Shown: one piece after another, positions 17,483-25,880 of the stretch
How the letters are laid out: every line of letters starts with the position of its first letter
Numbering within the stretch: position 1 is the first letter of the stretch
Assembly: GCA_024683455.1 (NCBI GenBank)
Contig: JAIKYE010000090.1
Coordinates: 62,001 to 126,000, forward strand
From: Bacteroidaceae bacterium
Lineage (GTDB): Bacteria > Bacteroidota > Bacteroidia > Bacteroidales > Bacteroidaceae
DNA: 64,000 bases
Reading direction: 5' to 3'
Made by a program: the position numbers and the translations under genes
The notes under the pieces: model-generated
Databases searched by the model: none
The model's input: the letters and a program-made list of their open reading frames with translations, nothing else
What the model was told of the DNA's origin: nothing

Positions 17483-18679
17483 TTATTTCAGAACCCCCAA
17501 CTCTCGGAAGACCTTTTTTAGTTTTACTACGGACAGGTCAACCTGTTCGTGAGTATGTGTAGCCATCAACGCATATCGTACCAATGTGTCCTGAGGACCA
17601 CATGCAGGGGGGATTACCGGGTTGATGAATACGCCCTCTTCAAAGGCCATGGCAACAGCCATAAAGGTCTTTTGCGTATCTCTTACATACAAAGGGATGA
17701 TCGGACTCTCTGTTTCGCCAATCTCAAAGCCTTCTTCGCGGAAACGTTTCAAAGCGTAGTTTGTTACATCCCAAAGAGCCTCCAGTCTTTCAGGTTCAGC
17801 TTGAATGATATGCAGTGCCTCTAAGGCGGCTGCAGTAGCAGCTGGTGTGTTGCTTGCGCTAAAGATATAGGTTCTTGCTGTGTGGCGCAGAGAGTCAATA
17901 ATTATCTGGTCGGCAGCAATGAATCCACCGATAGAAGCCATACTCTTAGAGAAGGTACCCATGATGAGGTCAATGTCTTTGGTCACTCCGAAGTGATCGC
18001 AGACGCCGCGCCCCTGTTTGCCGAATACGCCCAAGCCATGAGCTTCGTCAACCATAATGCTGGCATTGTACTTGTGCTTAAGTTCAACAATCTCAGGCAA
18101 TTTTGCTAAATCACCTTCCATAGAGAAGACACCATCAACAATAATCAGCTTCACCTTGTCAGGCTCACAACGCTGCAGCACTCTTTCAAGGTCTGCCATA
18201 TCGTTGTGCTTGTAATGCAACTGAGTAGCAAAGGAGAGACGACGACCATCTACAATACTTGCATGATCTCTGTCGTCACAGATAATGTAATCGTCTTTGC
18301 TCACCAGCTGGGGGATAACGCCGCTGTTAACAGTAAAACCTGTGGAAAAACACAATGCGTCGTCTTTGCCAACATATTCTGCCAATTCTTTTTCCAACTG
18401 GACGTGGATGTCAAGAGTTCCGTTTAGGAAACGGCTACCTGCGCAACCACTTCCATACTTTTTCATTGCCTTGCATCCTGCCTCTATAATACGTTCGTCA
18501 CCCGTCAAGCCGGTATATGCGTTAGAGCCAAACATTAAAACGTGCTTGCCGCCCATTTCTACTTCTGTACCCTGCTTTCCTTCTATCTCGCGAAAATAAG
18601 GGTATATACCTTTTTCTTTTATCTCCTTTGATAAGGAATAAAAGGGGTGCTTAGAGAGTTTTTCTTGTAGTAATTCCAT
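17483..18679 (-). CDS. spt: Alpha-oxoamine synthase, probable serine palmitoyltransferase
   Basis: A PLP enzyme of the alpha-oxoamine synthase family (398 residues) that joins an amino acid to an acyl-CoA. The PLP lysine is about Lys245 in GTFSKSMASIGGF; VDEAHGLGVFG carries the Asp/His pair, and SNAYTGLTGD and GSRFLNGT bind the substrate. The opening YPYFREIEGKQGTEVEM and TYIFSASNTPAA match the Bacteroidota enzyme that makes 3-ketosphinganine for their sphingolipids, so serine palmitoyltransferase is more likely than KBL or BioF; no biotin genes are near. An upstream ATG at 18712 exists, but the -7 box (18731-18724) is too close to it, so MELLQEKLSKH at 18679 is taken. It is divergent from a lipid-kinase gene. 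Confidence 0.8.
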   Translation of the reverse strand: MELLQEKLSKHPFYSLSKEIKEKGIYPYFREIEGKQGTEVEMGGKHVLMFGSNAYTGLTGDERIIEAGCKAMKKYGSGCAGSRFLNGTLDIHVQLEKELAEYVGKDDALCFSTGFTVNSGVIPQLVSKDDYIICDDRDHASIVDGRRLSFATQLHYKHNDMADLERVLQRCEPDKVKLIIVDGVFSMEGDLAKLPEIVELKHKYNASIMVDEAHGLGVFGKQGRGVCDHFGVTKDIDLIMGTFSKSMASIGGFIAADQIIIDSLRHTARTYIFSASNTPAATAAALEALHIIQAEPERLEALWDVTNYALKRFREEGFEIGETESPIIPLYVRDTQKTFMAVAMAFEEGVFINPVIPPACGPQDTLVRYALMATHTHEQVDLSVVKLKKVFRELGVLK

Positions 18680-18723
18680 TTTTATTATAATGTTTAGAGG
18701 GTATGCCCTCATGAAAATTTTTG

Positions 18724-18757
18724 CAAAGGTACGATTTTTTATCTAATTTCACGTCAT
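18724..18757 (-). promoter_or_regulatory. Promoter of the oxoamine synthase gene with ATGACGT element
   Basis: Minus strand: ATGACGT at 18757-18751, exactly 19 nt, TACCTTTG at 18731-18724. The -33 position holds ATGACGT instead of TTTG. The same element and spacing occur in the opposite direction at 18801-18834. Downstream, 18697-18710 holds a small perfect hairpin (GAGGG/CCCTC) in the leader. Confidence 0.6.
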
Positions 18758-18800
18758 GTGAATTGAAAAAATGAACAATATAAGATTATTCATCTTCATA

Positions 18801-18834
18801 ATGACGTAGTTTCATACACTTTTTGCTACCTTTG
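18801..18834 (+). promoter_or_regulatory. Promoter of the lipid-kinase gene with ATGACGT element
   Basis: Plus strand: ATGACGT at 18801-18807, exactly 19 nt, TACCTTTG at 18827-18834. It mirrors the divergent promoter. The ATG at 18846 is only 11 bp beyond the -7 box, so the leader would be very short. Confidence 0.6.
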
Positions 18835-18845
18835 TGCATAAATTT

Positions 18846-19886
18846 ATGCAAACCACCATCTCAGTTTGGTTCATTGTGAACCCCATTTCAGGTACTACCG
18901 ACAAAAGTCGGATAGTAAATTTGATACCTGATTATATGGATACAAAACGCTTCAAAGTTAAGGTCTTGTATACAGAATTTCGTGGCCATGCTGCTCAGTT
19001 TGCTCGTCAAGCGGTTAGTGAAGGTATTAATGTCGTTGTCGCAGTTGGTGGAGATGGTACTGTTAATGAGATTGCACGTTGCCTAATACATACCCAAACA
19101 GCTTTGGGAATCATTCCTTGTGGAAGCGGTAACGGATTGGCACGTCATCTATTTATTCCCATGAACCCCGAAGGTGCACTTCAGGTACTTTCAACCTGTG
19201 CCATAGAAGCGCTGGATTATGGAATGATAAACAACACGCCTTTCTTCTGTACTTGCGGACTTGGGTTTGATGCTTTCGTCAGCAGTAAGTTCGCTAAAAG
19301 CGAACGCCGGGGGCTTCTTACCTATATCGAGAATACACTGCGTGAAGGCTTACGTTACAAGCCAGACACTTATGAGATAGAGATTGATGGGGAAAAACAA
19401 CGTTATAAAGCATTTCTTATTGCTTGTGCTAATGCCAGTCAATATGGTAATAACGTTTTTATTGCTCCCCGCGCAAGTATGTCAGATGGGTTGATGGATG
19501 TGACAATTATGGAGCCTTTCACTATGTTGGAGGCTCCTCAGATTGCAATTCAGCTTTTTAATAAAACCATTGACAAGAATAGTCGCATTCGTACTTTTAA
19601 ATGCAAAAGTATGCGTATTCATCGTGGGCAACCTGGTGTTATTCATTTTGATGGCGATCCCAAAGAAGAGGGTACCGATATTCAGGTAAGTCTCGAACCT
19701 AAAGGTATCTTGATGGTAGTAAATACAAATGATCAGCCATACACTCCTCCCTTGATGCGTGCCTTTACCGATATATATAATAACATGAATGCCGAGTTGA
19801 ATGTTATCAAAGAGGATATCAGTAGACGGCAACAGCGAATCCGCTCAATAAATAAAGAAATGTTACGTAGGTTGCGTAATCACTAA
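18846..19886 (+). CDS. Diacylglycerol/sphingosine kinase family lipid kinase
   Basis: A 346-residue soluble kinase of the DAGK catalytic family, which phosphorylates lipid hydroxyl groups with ATP. Visible signatures: NPISGTTDKSR at the start, VVAVGGDGTVNEIARCL near 66-80 (the GGDGT nucleotide loop), and LGIIPCGSGNGLARHL; the C-terminal beta-sandwich includes IHFDGDPKEEGT. The frame extends to a GTG at 18834, but that base is part of the -7 box, so ATG 18846 is the start. It is divergent from the probable serine palmitoyltransferase and shares its unusual promoter element. The lipid substrate might therefore be a sphingoid base or ceramide; diacylglycerol or undecaprenol are alternatives. Confidence 0.85.
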   Translation: MQTTISVWFIVNPISGTTDKSRIVNLIPDYMDTKRFKVKVLYTEFRGHAAQFARQAVSEGINVVVAVGGDGTVNEIARCLIHTQTALGIIPCGSGNGLARHLFIPMNPEGALQVLSTCAIEALDYGMINNTPFFCTCGLGFDAFVSSKFAKSERRGLLTYIENTLREGLRYKPDTYEIEIDGEKQRYKAFLIACANASQYGNNVFIAPRASMSDGLMDVTIMEPFTMLEAPQIAIQLFNKTIDKNSRIRTFKCKSMRIHRGQPGVIHFDGDPKEEGTDIQVSLEPKGILMVVNTNDQPYTPPLMRAFTDIYNNMNAELNVIKEDISRRQQRIRSINKEMLRRLRNH

Positions 19887-19894
19887 TCCACAGA

Positions 19895-19934
19895 CATCTT
19901 CTTACATATAATATATATGTAAAAAGAAAAGATG
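19895..19934. repeat. Interrupted inverted repeat after the lipid-kinase gene
   Basis: CATCTT (19895-19900) pairs with AAGATG (19929-19934), enclosing an A+T-rich inner stem around TTACATAT/ATATGTAA. No T-run follows on the plus strand, so terminator activity is doubtful. From here to about 20025 I see nothing else but A+T-rich DNA. Confidence 0.4.
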
Positions 19935-20025
19935 ACACGATGTCACTTTGTCATTGTTACGTTTTGGGTACTCTCGAATATTAAGCGCTATTCGTTTAAA
20001 AAGCATACTTATTAGTATCTGATTT

Positions 20026-20055
20026 CTTGACAATTTGAGGAATTTCGTACCTTTG
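20026..20055 (+). promoter_or_regulatory. Promoter of the structured RNA
   Basis: CTTG at 20026-20029, 18 nt, TACCTTTG at 20048-20055. No ORF follows; the transcript would begin near 20059 and cover the region of strong pairing downstream. Confidence 0.6.
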
Positions 20056-20057
20056 TA

Positions 20058-20371
20058 GAGTCAAAAGATATAGGCCGAAAATGGCCGGTATTAGGAGAAA
20101 TAATTGCTAGTATTAATATTAATTTCTGTGTGCATTAATAGTAGCAAAAATGGTACTTGTGAGCAAAAAATGAAATCTATCTGCTGGGGCTGAGAGTTTT
20201 CTTTACACTTTAATTAAACTATTGGTGGGAGAGGCGAGTAATGTTTCCTACTGCCTTGGCATACCTTTAAATCGCCCTCTGTAGGTCCTCCTTACCCCTA
20301 AGGGTAGGGCAAGTGAAATGCATTTATGAGCGTGAGACGTTCTTTACGCCTTTTACGGTCTTTATTTTTTT
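20058..20371 (+). ncRNA. Candidate structured non-coding RNA, about 310 nt
   Basis: This promoter-driven region has no coding sequence on either strand until the relA stop at 20324, but it has much pairing. Stems: 20073-20076 with 20083-20086 (GGCC); a 12-bp stem with one mismatch, 20106-20117 with 20134-20145; AGAGGCGA 20230-20237 with 20272-20280 (one bulge); TACCC 20293-20297 with 20302-20306; and ACTTG 20155-20159 with CAAGT 20310-20314 closing the 3' half. CCTAC (20247-20251) could pair with GTAGG (20281-20285) as a pseudoknot. A weak hairpin plus T-run at 20335-20371 may end it, inside the 3' end of the convergent relA. I could not match it to TPP, cobalamin or FMN riboswitches, tmRNA, RNase P or SRP RNA. 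A 6S-like or other Bacteroidota-specific RNA is possible. Confidence 0.55.
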
Positions 20372-22537
20372 GAGTAGTTGTTGTAGGCGACTGGTGTCGT
20401 CTAGCATGACGGTGAGGGTTCCAGAGAAGAGGCCATCGTGGCTGTCGATACTGATGCTGCGCAGCAAGATGCCTTCTTTGCTGATGATGCTGGTGATGTT
20501 GTTGACGATACCCAAGTCGTCATTGCCGACGATACGCAGGGTGATGGGGTATTGGCTGCCTCGCTTACCTGCCCATCGTGCCTTGACAATGCGGTAGCCG
20601 AATCGTGCTCGTAGTTGAGGTGCATTGGGGCAATCTTCGCGATGAATCTTGATGCCTCCTCCGCTGGTGACAAAGCCAAAGACATCGTCGCCATACACTG
20701 GCTGGCAGCATCGAGCCATCTGAAAGTCTAGCCCTTTGAGTTCTTGGTCGATAACTATGACATCCTCCCCACCAGCAAGTTTCTTGTTGTCTGTCTCTTG
20801 CATCACAAACTCCTGAGCGCTGGTGGCTGGTGTGGTGCGTTCCTCCTCGCCCTTATTGTGACGCAGTTGGGCAGCGTATGTTTCCAGCACTTGATCCATT
20901 GTGATGGTGCCTGATCCAAGAGCGGCATAGAATTCGGTCACTATGCGGTAGCCTAGCTTGGTAATAGTATGCATGAGAGTGGGCTCGTTGTACTCCAATT
21001 TGCGGTTCTTAAGTTTGCGCTCCAGTTCCTCCTTAGCCATCAGGGCTTGCTTACTCTCCATTTCCTTAAGGCTTTGACGAATCTTGTTTTTCGCCTTGCT
21101 GGTTTGTACAATATTGAGCCAGTCTTGTTTGGGTGTCTGGTTTGCGTTGGTAAGTATTTCAACTTGATCTCCACTTTGCAACTTCTGGCGTATGGTTACG
21201 TTCTTGTTGCCGATTTTGGCTCCTACGCATGAGTTTCCCACCTTGGTGTGGATGGTATAGGCAAAGTCCAAAACGGTGGCTCCTGCGGGCAGTTTGAAAA
21301 GGTCGCCGCGTGGAGTAAAAACAAAAACCTCATCCTCTACCAAGTCCATGCGGAATTGATCCATGAGCTGCATGTCGTCATTAGTCTCCAAGGCACCGCG
21401 TACATTTGCCAGCCATTCCTCGATGCCGTTTTGGCCACTCTTGATGCCCTTGTATCGCCAATGGGCAGCCAGACCGTGTTCGGCAATATCGTCCATGCGT
21501 TCGGTACGTATCTGTACCTCCACCCACTTTTGGTCAGGGCCCAAAACGGTAATATGGAGACTCTCGTAACCATTGCTTTTGGGTACAGATAGCCAGTCGC
21601 GCATACGCTTGGGATTGCTTTGGTACATATCGGTAATGATGCTGAATACTTGCCAGCAGTCTTGCTTCTCGCGTTCAGGTTGGGAGTCTAGGATGATGCG
21701 GATTGCAAAGAGGTCATAGACACCCTCGATATCCACTTGCTGCTTCTTCATTTTCTGCCAAATGGAGTGAATGCTCTTAGTGCGCCCCTTCATGTGAAAC
21801 TTCAGGCCAGCTGCACAGAGCTTTTCGTCGATAGGCCTAATAAATCGCTCGATGTAAGCATCACGGCTTCGCTTGGTTTCGTTAAGTTTCTCCTTGATAT
21901 GGTAATAAGCGTCATGTTCTAGGTACTTCAGACTGAGGTCCTCCAGTTCGCTCTTTAGCTTGTATAGACCCAGTTTGTGGGCCAGAGGAGCATAGAGGTA
22001 GGCTGCCTCCATGGAAACCTTACGCTGCGCCTCGACGTAAGGTGTGTCCTTAATCTTTCGCATGATAAGTACACGGTTGGCTATCATGATGAGGATAACA
22101 CGCAAATCTTCGGCAAAGGTGACAAGCAAACTGCGGAAGTTCTCGCTCTCTACTGTTGCGCTCTTGGCATAGAGGTCGCGGATACGTAACATGCCATGTA
22201 GGATGTTGGCAACGTCCTCGCCAAAGTCTTTCTTTATCTCTTCTACAGATGCTGCTCCGCTTAATACCACACCGCTGAGCATAACGCCCAATATGGAAGG
22301 CCGGTTCATTCCAATTTCCTCGGCTACGATGAGGGCCGTCTCACAATCGTTGATAATGGGGTTTAGGTCGAAGGAATCGCGTTGTAGCAACCCCTTCTCG
22401 ATAGCCTCTCGTATATAGAAACGAACTTTTTGGTCGTCGTTGGGCAAGAGCACATCCTTTGATACTGTATAGAGTTGCTTATACAAGTCTGTAATCTGCG
22501 TTTTCTCCTCAGCAGTAAAGAAATTGTCCTTTGTCAT
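20324..22537 (-). CDS. relA: RelA/SpoT-family (p)ppGpp synthetase with a degenerate hydrolase domain
   Basis: A 737-residue long RelA/SpoT homologue. Order: N-terminal HD-like domain (about 45-200), synthetase (about 265-385: VYDLFAIRIIL, KSNGYESLHITV, VQIRTERMDDIAEHGLAAHW), TGS (about 400-463: VFTPRGDLFKLPAGATVLDFAY), a Cys-containing middle (ARCCQPVYGDDVFGF), and ACT (about 661-735). The HD domain has lost its catalytic residues: LLHDVVEDT is replaced by MLSGVVLSGA, and ADRLHNMR by ANRVLIMR. It should not hydrolyse ppGpp, and is a synthetase-only RelA type. Yet the synthetase loop reads RMRD, closer to RxKD of bifunctional Rel than to ExDD of proteobacterial RelA. It presumably senses amino-acid starvation on ribosomes. 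A second, SpoT-type enzyme is expected elsewhere. Confidence 0.93.
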   Translation of the reverse strand: MTKDNFFTAEEKTQITDLYKQLYTVSKDVLLPNDDQKVRFYIREAIEKGLLQRDSFDLNPIINDCETALIVAEEIGMNRPSILGVMLSGVVLSGAASVEEIKKDFGEDVANILHGMLRIRDLYAKSATVESENFRSLLVTFAEDLRVILIMIANRVLIMRKIKDTPYVEAQRKVSMEAAYLYAPLAHKLGLYKLKSELEDLSLKYLEHDAYYHIKEKLNETKRSRDAYIERFIRPIDEKLCAAGLKFHMKGRTKSIHSIWQKMKKQQVDIEGVYDLFAIRIILDSQPEREKQDCWQVFSIITDMYQSNPKRMRDWLSVPKSNGYESLHITVLGPDQKWVEVQIRTERMDDIAEHGLAAHWRYKGIKSGQNGIEEWLANVRGALETNDDMQLMDQFRMDLVEDEVFVFTPRGDLFKLPAGATVLDFAYTIHTKVGNSCVGAKIGNKNVTIRQKLQSGDQVEILTNANQTPKQDWLNIVQTSKAKNKIRQSLKEMESKQALMAKEELERKLKNRKLEYNEPTLMHTITKLGYRIVTEFYAALGSGTITMDQVLETYAAQLRHNKGEEERTTPATSAQEFVMQETDNKKLAGGEDVIVIDQELKGLDFQMARCCQPVYGDDVFGFVTSGGGIKIHREDCPNAPQLRARFGYRIVKARWAGKRGSQYPITLRIVGNDDLGIVNNITSIISKEGILLRSISIDSHDGLFSGTLTVMLDDTSRLQQLLKKIKTVKGVKNVSRS
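20335..20371 (+). terminator. Possible terminator of the structured RNA inside relA
   Basis: AGACGT (20335-20340) can pair with ACGGTCT (20355-20361, one bulge), followed by TTATTTTTTT. The stem is weak. It lies within the last codons of the convergent relA gene. Confidence 0.35.
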
Positions 22538-22562
22538 ATCTCCTTCACTTTTTTATTTTGTA

Positions 22563-22621
22563 CAAAGGTATGAATTTTTCTGTGTTTCGTTACGATAATT
22601 GAGATTTTTTGTTTACTTTTG
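22563..22621. promoter_or_regulatory. Divergent promoters of relA and the DUF4301 gene
   Basis: Minus-strand -7 box TACCTTTG at 22570-22563 for relA and plus-strand TACTTTTG at 22614-22621 for the DUF4301 operon. Between them, TCGTTACGA (22587-22595, a near-palindrome) occupies the -33 position of both. Neither has a TTTG -33. Confidence 0.5.
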
Positions 22622-22645
22622 TGCACTAAAATAAAAACAAAGGTT

Positions 22646-24175
22646 ATGTTGTTCACAAAAGAAGATAATGAACTTCTCCAGCAGAAGGGGATAAGCGAAA
22701 GTCAGATAGAAGCGCAGTTGAGGAATTTTGAGCAGGGATTCCCCTATTTAAAGCTTCGTGCAGCAGCTTCGGTGGGTAACGGTATAATTGCTCCTACGGA
22801 AGAAGAGGCTGACAAGTATGTAAAGATATGGAACGACTACAAGACGGAGGGGCATAGCATTACCAAGTTTGTTCCGGCAAGCGGTGCTGCCAGCCGTATG
22901 TTCAAGAATATGTTTGAGTTTCTGAATGCGGACTACGACGTTCCTACAACTGATTTTGAGAAGGCATTCTTTGTTGGCATTCATAAGTTTGCTTTCTTTG
23001 ACGCTTTGAACGATGCTTGTTTCCTGAACGAGGGGGAAGGTGTTGATGCTCTGATTGAGGAAGGGCAGTACAAGGCTGTGGTTGACAATATGTTAAACGA
23101 AGGTGGACTTGATTATGGGCAGTTGCCCAAGGGCTTGCTACAGTTCCATAGCTATGAGGATTGTGCCCGTACTCCGGTAGAAGAGCATTTGGTAGAAGCT
23201 GCGTTGTATGCTAGTAGTCAAGGCGAGGCTGATGTACACTTTACTGTAAGTTCAGAACACAGGGAGCTCTTTCAGGAGTTGATAGATCGTGTATTGCCAG
23301 AGGCAAGCAGCAAGTATAAGATTAATTATCATGTCAGTATGAGCGAACAGAAGCCGAGTACAGATACTATTGCAGCCAATATGGATAATACTCCTTTCCG
23401 TTCTGACGATGGCAAGTTGCTTTTTCGCCCAGGGGGACATGGTGCTCTGATAGAGAATCTTAATGATTTGAAGAGCGATGTGATTTTTGTCAAGAATATC
23501 GATAATGTGGTACCCGATAGGCTGAAGGAAGATACCGTATTCTGGAAACAGGTATTAGCTGGTGTGTTAGTGAATGTTCAGAAGCAGACCTTCGCATACC
23601 TAAACCTTTTGGAAAACGGTAAGTATTCGCATGATGACTTAGAGGAAATCATTCGTTTTGTACGTCATACCTTGAACACGGATGTTCCTGGACTGAAAGA
23701 TTTGGAGGACACCGAGTTGTACATCTTCCTGAAGAATAAGTTAAATCGTCCTATCCGCGTGTGTGGCGTGGTAAAGAATGTGGGTGAGCCGGGAGGTGGT
23801 CCTTTCTTGGCATACAACCCCGACGGAAGCGTTTCCTTGCAGATTCTGGAAAGCAGTCAGATAGACCAGAACAACCCAGAGTACGTGAAGATGTTTACAC
23901 AAGGTACACATTTTAATCCGGTAGATCTGGTATGTGCCGTACGTAATTATAAGGGAGAGAAGTTTAATTTGCCAGATTATGTTGATCCTGCTACAGGTTT
24001 CATCTCTTACAAGAGTAAAGGAGGCAAGGAACTGAAGGCCTTGGAGTTGCCTGGATTGTGGAATGGTGCTATGAGTAATTGGAGTACCCTGATGGTAGAG
24101 GTTCCCCTAAGCACTTTTAATCCTGTGAAGACGGTTAATGATTTGCTTCGTCCTCAACATCAATCTGAATGTTAA
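22646..24175 (+). CDS. DUF4301 family protein
   Basis: A 509-residue cytoplasmic protein that I recognise as the DUF4301 family, typical of Bacteroidota and without a proven function. The segment ITKFVPASGAASRMFK near residue 70 resembles the G-x-G-x-R nucleotide loop of sugar-phosphate nucleotidyltransferases. RPGGHGALIENLNDL and VIFVKNIDNVVPD near 265-290 resemble the substrate region of UDP-sugar pyrophosphorylases, so an NTP-transferase fold is my inference. A TTG at 22619 opens the frame, but the -7 box covers it; ATG 22646 is chosen. It is followed by fhs after 37 bp, with no terminator between. Confidence 0.8.
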   Translation: MLFTKEDNELLQQKGISESQIEAQLRNFEQGFPYLKLRAAASVGNGIIAPTEEEADKYVKIWNDYKTEGHSITKFVPASGAASRMFKNMFEFLNADYDVPTTDFEKAFFVGIHKFAFFDALNDACFLNEGEGVDALIEEGQYKAVVDNMLNEGGLDYGQLPKGLLQFHSYEDCARTPVEEHLVEAALYASSQGEADVHFTVSSEHRELFQELIDRVLPEASSKYKINYHVSMSEQKPSTDTIAANMDNTPFRSDDGKLLFRPGGHGALIENLNDLKSDVIFVKNIDNVVPDRLKEDTVFWKQVLAGVLVNVQKQTFAYLNLLENGKYSHDDLEEIIRFVRHTLNTDVPGLKDLEDTELYIFLKNKLNRPIRVCGVVKNVGEPGGGPFLAYNPDGSVSLQILESSQIDQNNPEYVKMFTQGTHFNPVDLVCAVRNYKGEKFNLPDYVDPATGFISYKSKGGKELKALELPGLWNGAMSNWSTLMVEVPLSTFNPVKTVNDLLRPQHQSEC

Positions 24176-24212
24176 TTGGAAGAATAACTATATAAAAGAA
24201 GAACACATATAA

Positions 24213-25880
24213 ATGAAGTCAGACATTGAAATAGCGAGGGAAACTCCGCTGGCTCCTATTGCGGATGTTGCTGCAAAAATGGGTGTGCCTGCCGAGTCAG
24301 TGAAACCTTACGGACGCTTTTGTGCCAAGTTGCCCATAGAACTAATAGACGAGGAGAAAGTAAAGAAGAGTAAACTTATCCTTGTAACAGCCATCACACC
24401 AACCAAGGCTGGCATCGGTAAGACAACGGTAAGCGTGGGGCTGGCCTTGGGAATGAACCGTATTGGAAAGAAAACTATCGTGGCTCTACGCGAGCCTTCT
24501 TTAGGTCCTTGTTTCGGAATGAAAGGTGGTGCTGCCGGCGGTGGTTATGCCCAAGTATTGCCAATGGATAAGATAAACCTGCATTTTACGGGTGATTTCC
24601 ATGCCGTTACTACAGCGCACAATATGATAACCGCCCTGATGGACAACTACATCTATCAGCATAGGGACGAAGGGTTTGCCTTGCGTGAGGTGTTGTGGAA
24701 GCGAGTGCTGGATATCAACGATCGTAATCTCAGGAATGTTGTTACAGGCCTTGGCCCCAAAACAAACGGAGTTACAATGGAGAGCGGCTTTGATATAACT
24801 CCTGCCAGTGAGATAATGGCTATCCTGTGTCTGGCCAAAGACTTGGATGATTTACGTCGTAGAATAGAGAATATCCTTTTGGGAACAACTATTGATGGTA
24901 AACCTTTCCGTGTTAAGGATATGGGTGTAGCAGGCTCTATCTGTGTGCTCCTGAAAGAAGCCTTGCGTCCTAATCTTGTTCAGACTACGGAGCAAACCCC
25001 TGCAATTGTTCATGGCGGTCCCTTTGCTAACATCGCACATGGTTGTAACAGTATTCTGGCTACCAAGATGGCGTTAACCTACGCTGATTATGTGGTAACG
25101 GAAGCTGGCTTCGGCGCAGATTTGGGTGCTGAGAAATTTTATAATATAAAGTGTCGCAAGAGCGGTTTGGAACCAGCATTAACTATTTTGGTTGCTACTA
25201 CTCAAGGCTTGAAGATGCATGGCGGTGTTCCTGTGGAGGAGATAAAGCAGCCTAATATGGATGGCTTGAAGGAAGGTATGAAGAATTTGGATCGTCATAT
25301 CCAGAACCTTCAGGACTTTGGACAATCTGTGGTTGTATGCTTTAACCGTTATGCTACAGATACCGATGAGGAAATAGAAATTTGTCGTCAGCATTGTAAG
25401 GAAATGAACGTAGGCTTTGCTGTTAACAATGCATTTAATGAGGGTGGAAGCGGAGCTGTAGAGTTGGCTCAATTGGTAGTGGATACTATAGAGAATAAAC
25501 CAAGTAAGCCACTGAAGTTGTCATACGATGATAATGCTAGCGTTGAGGAGAAGGCAAAAGCCGTGGCACGTAATGTATATGGTGCAGATGGTGTGGTCTT
25601 TGCTCCTGCAGCTAAGCGTATGATTGACAAGATAAACGAGATGGGCATAGCTCATTATCCTGTTTGCGTAGCCAAGACGCAGTATAGTTTCTCTGCCGAC
25701 CAAAAGGCATATGGTGTTCCTACTGGCTTTAAGATTAATATTCGTGACATCGTTATTAATTGTGGAGCGGAGATGATTGTACTTATAGCTGGCGACATCC
25801 TGCGTATGCCTGGCTTACCCAAGAGTCCACAGGCAGAACGTATAGATATGGTAAATGGTGAAATAATAGGTCTTTCGTGA
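24213..25880 (+). CDS. fhs: Formate--tetrahydrofolate ligase
   Basis: Fhs makes 10-formyltetrahydrofolate from formate, THF and ATP, feeding purine and formyl-methionine synthesis. The 555-residue protein has the P-loop [19 protein letters not shown] near 61-79, followed by [34 protein letters not shown], and [16 protein letters not shown]-type strands. The length is that of the bacterial enzyme. It lies 37 bp after the DUF4301 gene, and its TGA overlaps the GTG start of the flippase gene by 4 bp, an unexpected partner for a one-carbon enzyme. Confident identification. Confidence 0.97.
   Translation: MKSDIEIARETPLAPIADVAAKMGVPAESVKPYGRFCAKLPIELIDEEKVKKSKLILVTAITPTKAGIGKTTVSVGLALGMNRIGKKTIVALREPSLGPCFGMKGGAAGGGYAQVLPMDKINLHFTGDFHAVTTAHNMITALMDNYIYQHRDEGFALREVLWKRVLDINDRNLRNVVTGLGPKTNGVTMESGFDITPASEIMAILCLAKDLDDLRRRIENILLGTTIDGKPFRVKDMGVAGSICVLLKEALRPNLVQTTEQTPAIVHGGPFANIAHGCNSILATKMALTYADYVVTEAGFGADLGAEKFYNIKCRKSGLEPALTILVATTQGLKMHGGVPVEEIKQPNMDGLKEGMKNLDRHIQNLQDFGQSVVVCFNRYATDTDEEIEICRQHCKEMNVGFAVNNAFNEGGSGAVELAQLVVDTIENKPSKPLKLSYDDNASVEEKAKAVARNVYGADGVVFAPAAKRMIDKINEMGIAHYPVCVAKTQYSFSADQKAYGVPTGFKINIRDIVINCGAEMIVLIAGDILRMPGLPKSPQAERIDMVNGEIIGLS

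Noticed and set aside
20180-20320. TPP or other riboswitch, because of a GGGGCTGAGAG string.
   Set aside because: The second TPP helix signature (ACC...GAACCTGAT...AATACC) is missing, and no gene follows on the same strand; relA runs the other way.
20058-20371. tmRNA, RNase P RNA or SRP RNA.
   Set aside because: No tag ORF with Ala-rich end, no encoded CCA tRNA-like end, no GAGGAAAGUCC-type P4 core and no SRP GGAAGCAGCC loop were found on either strand.
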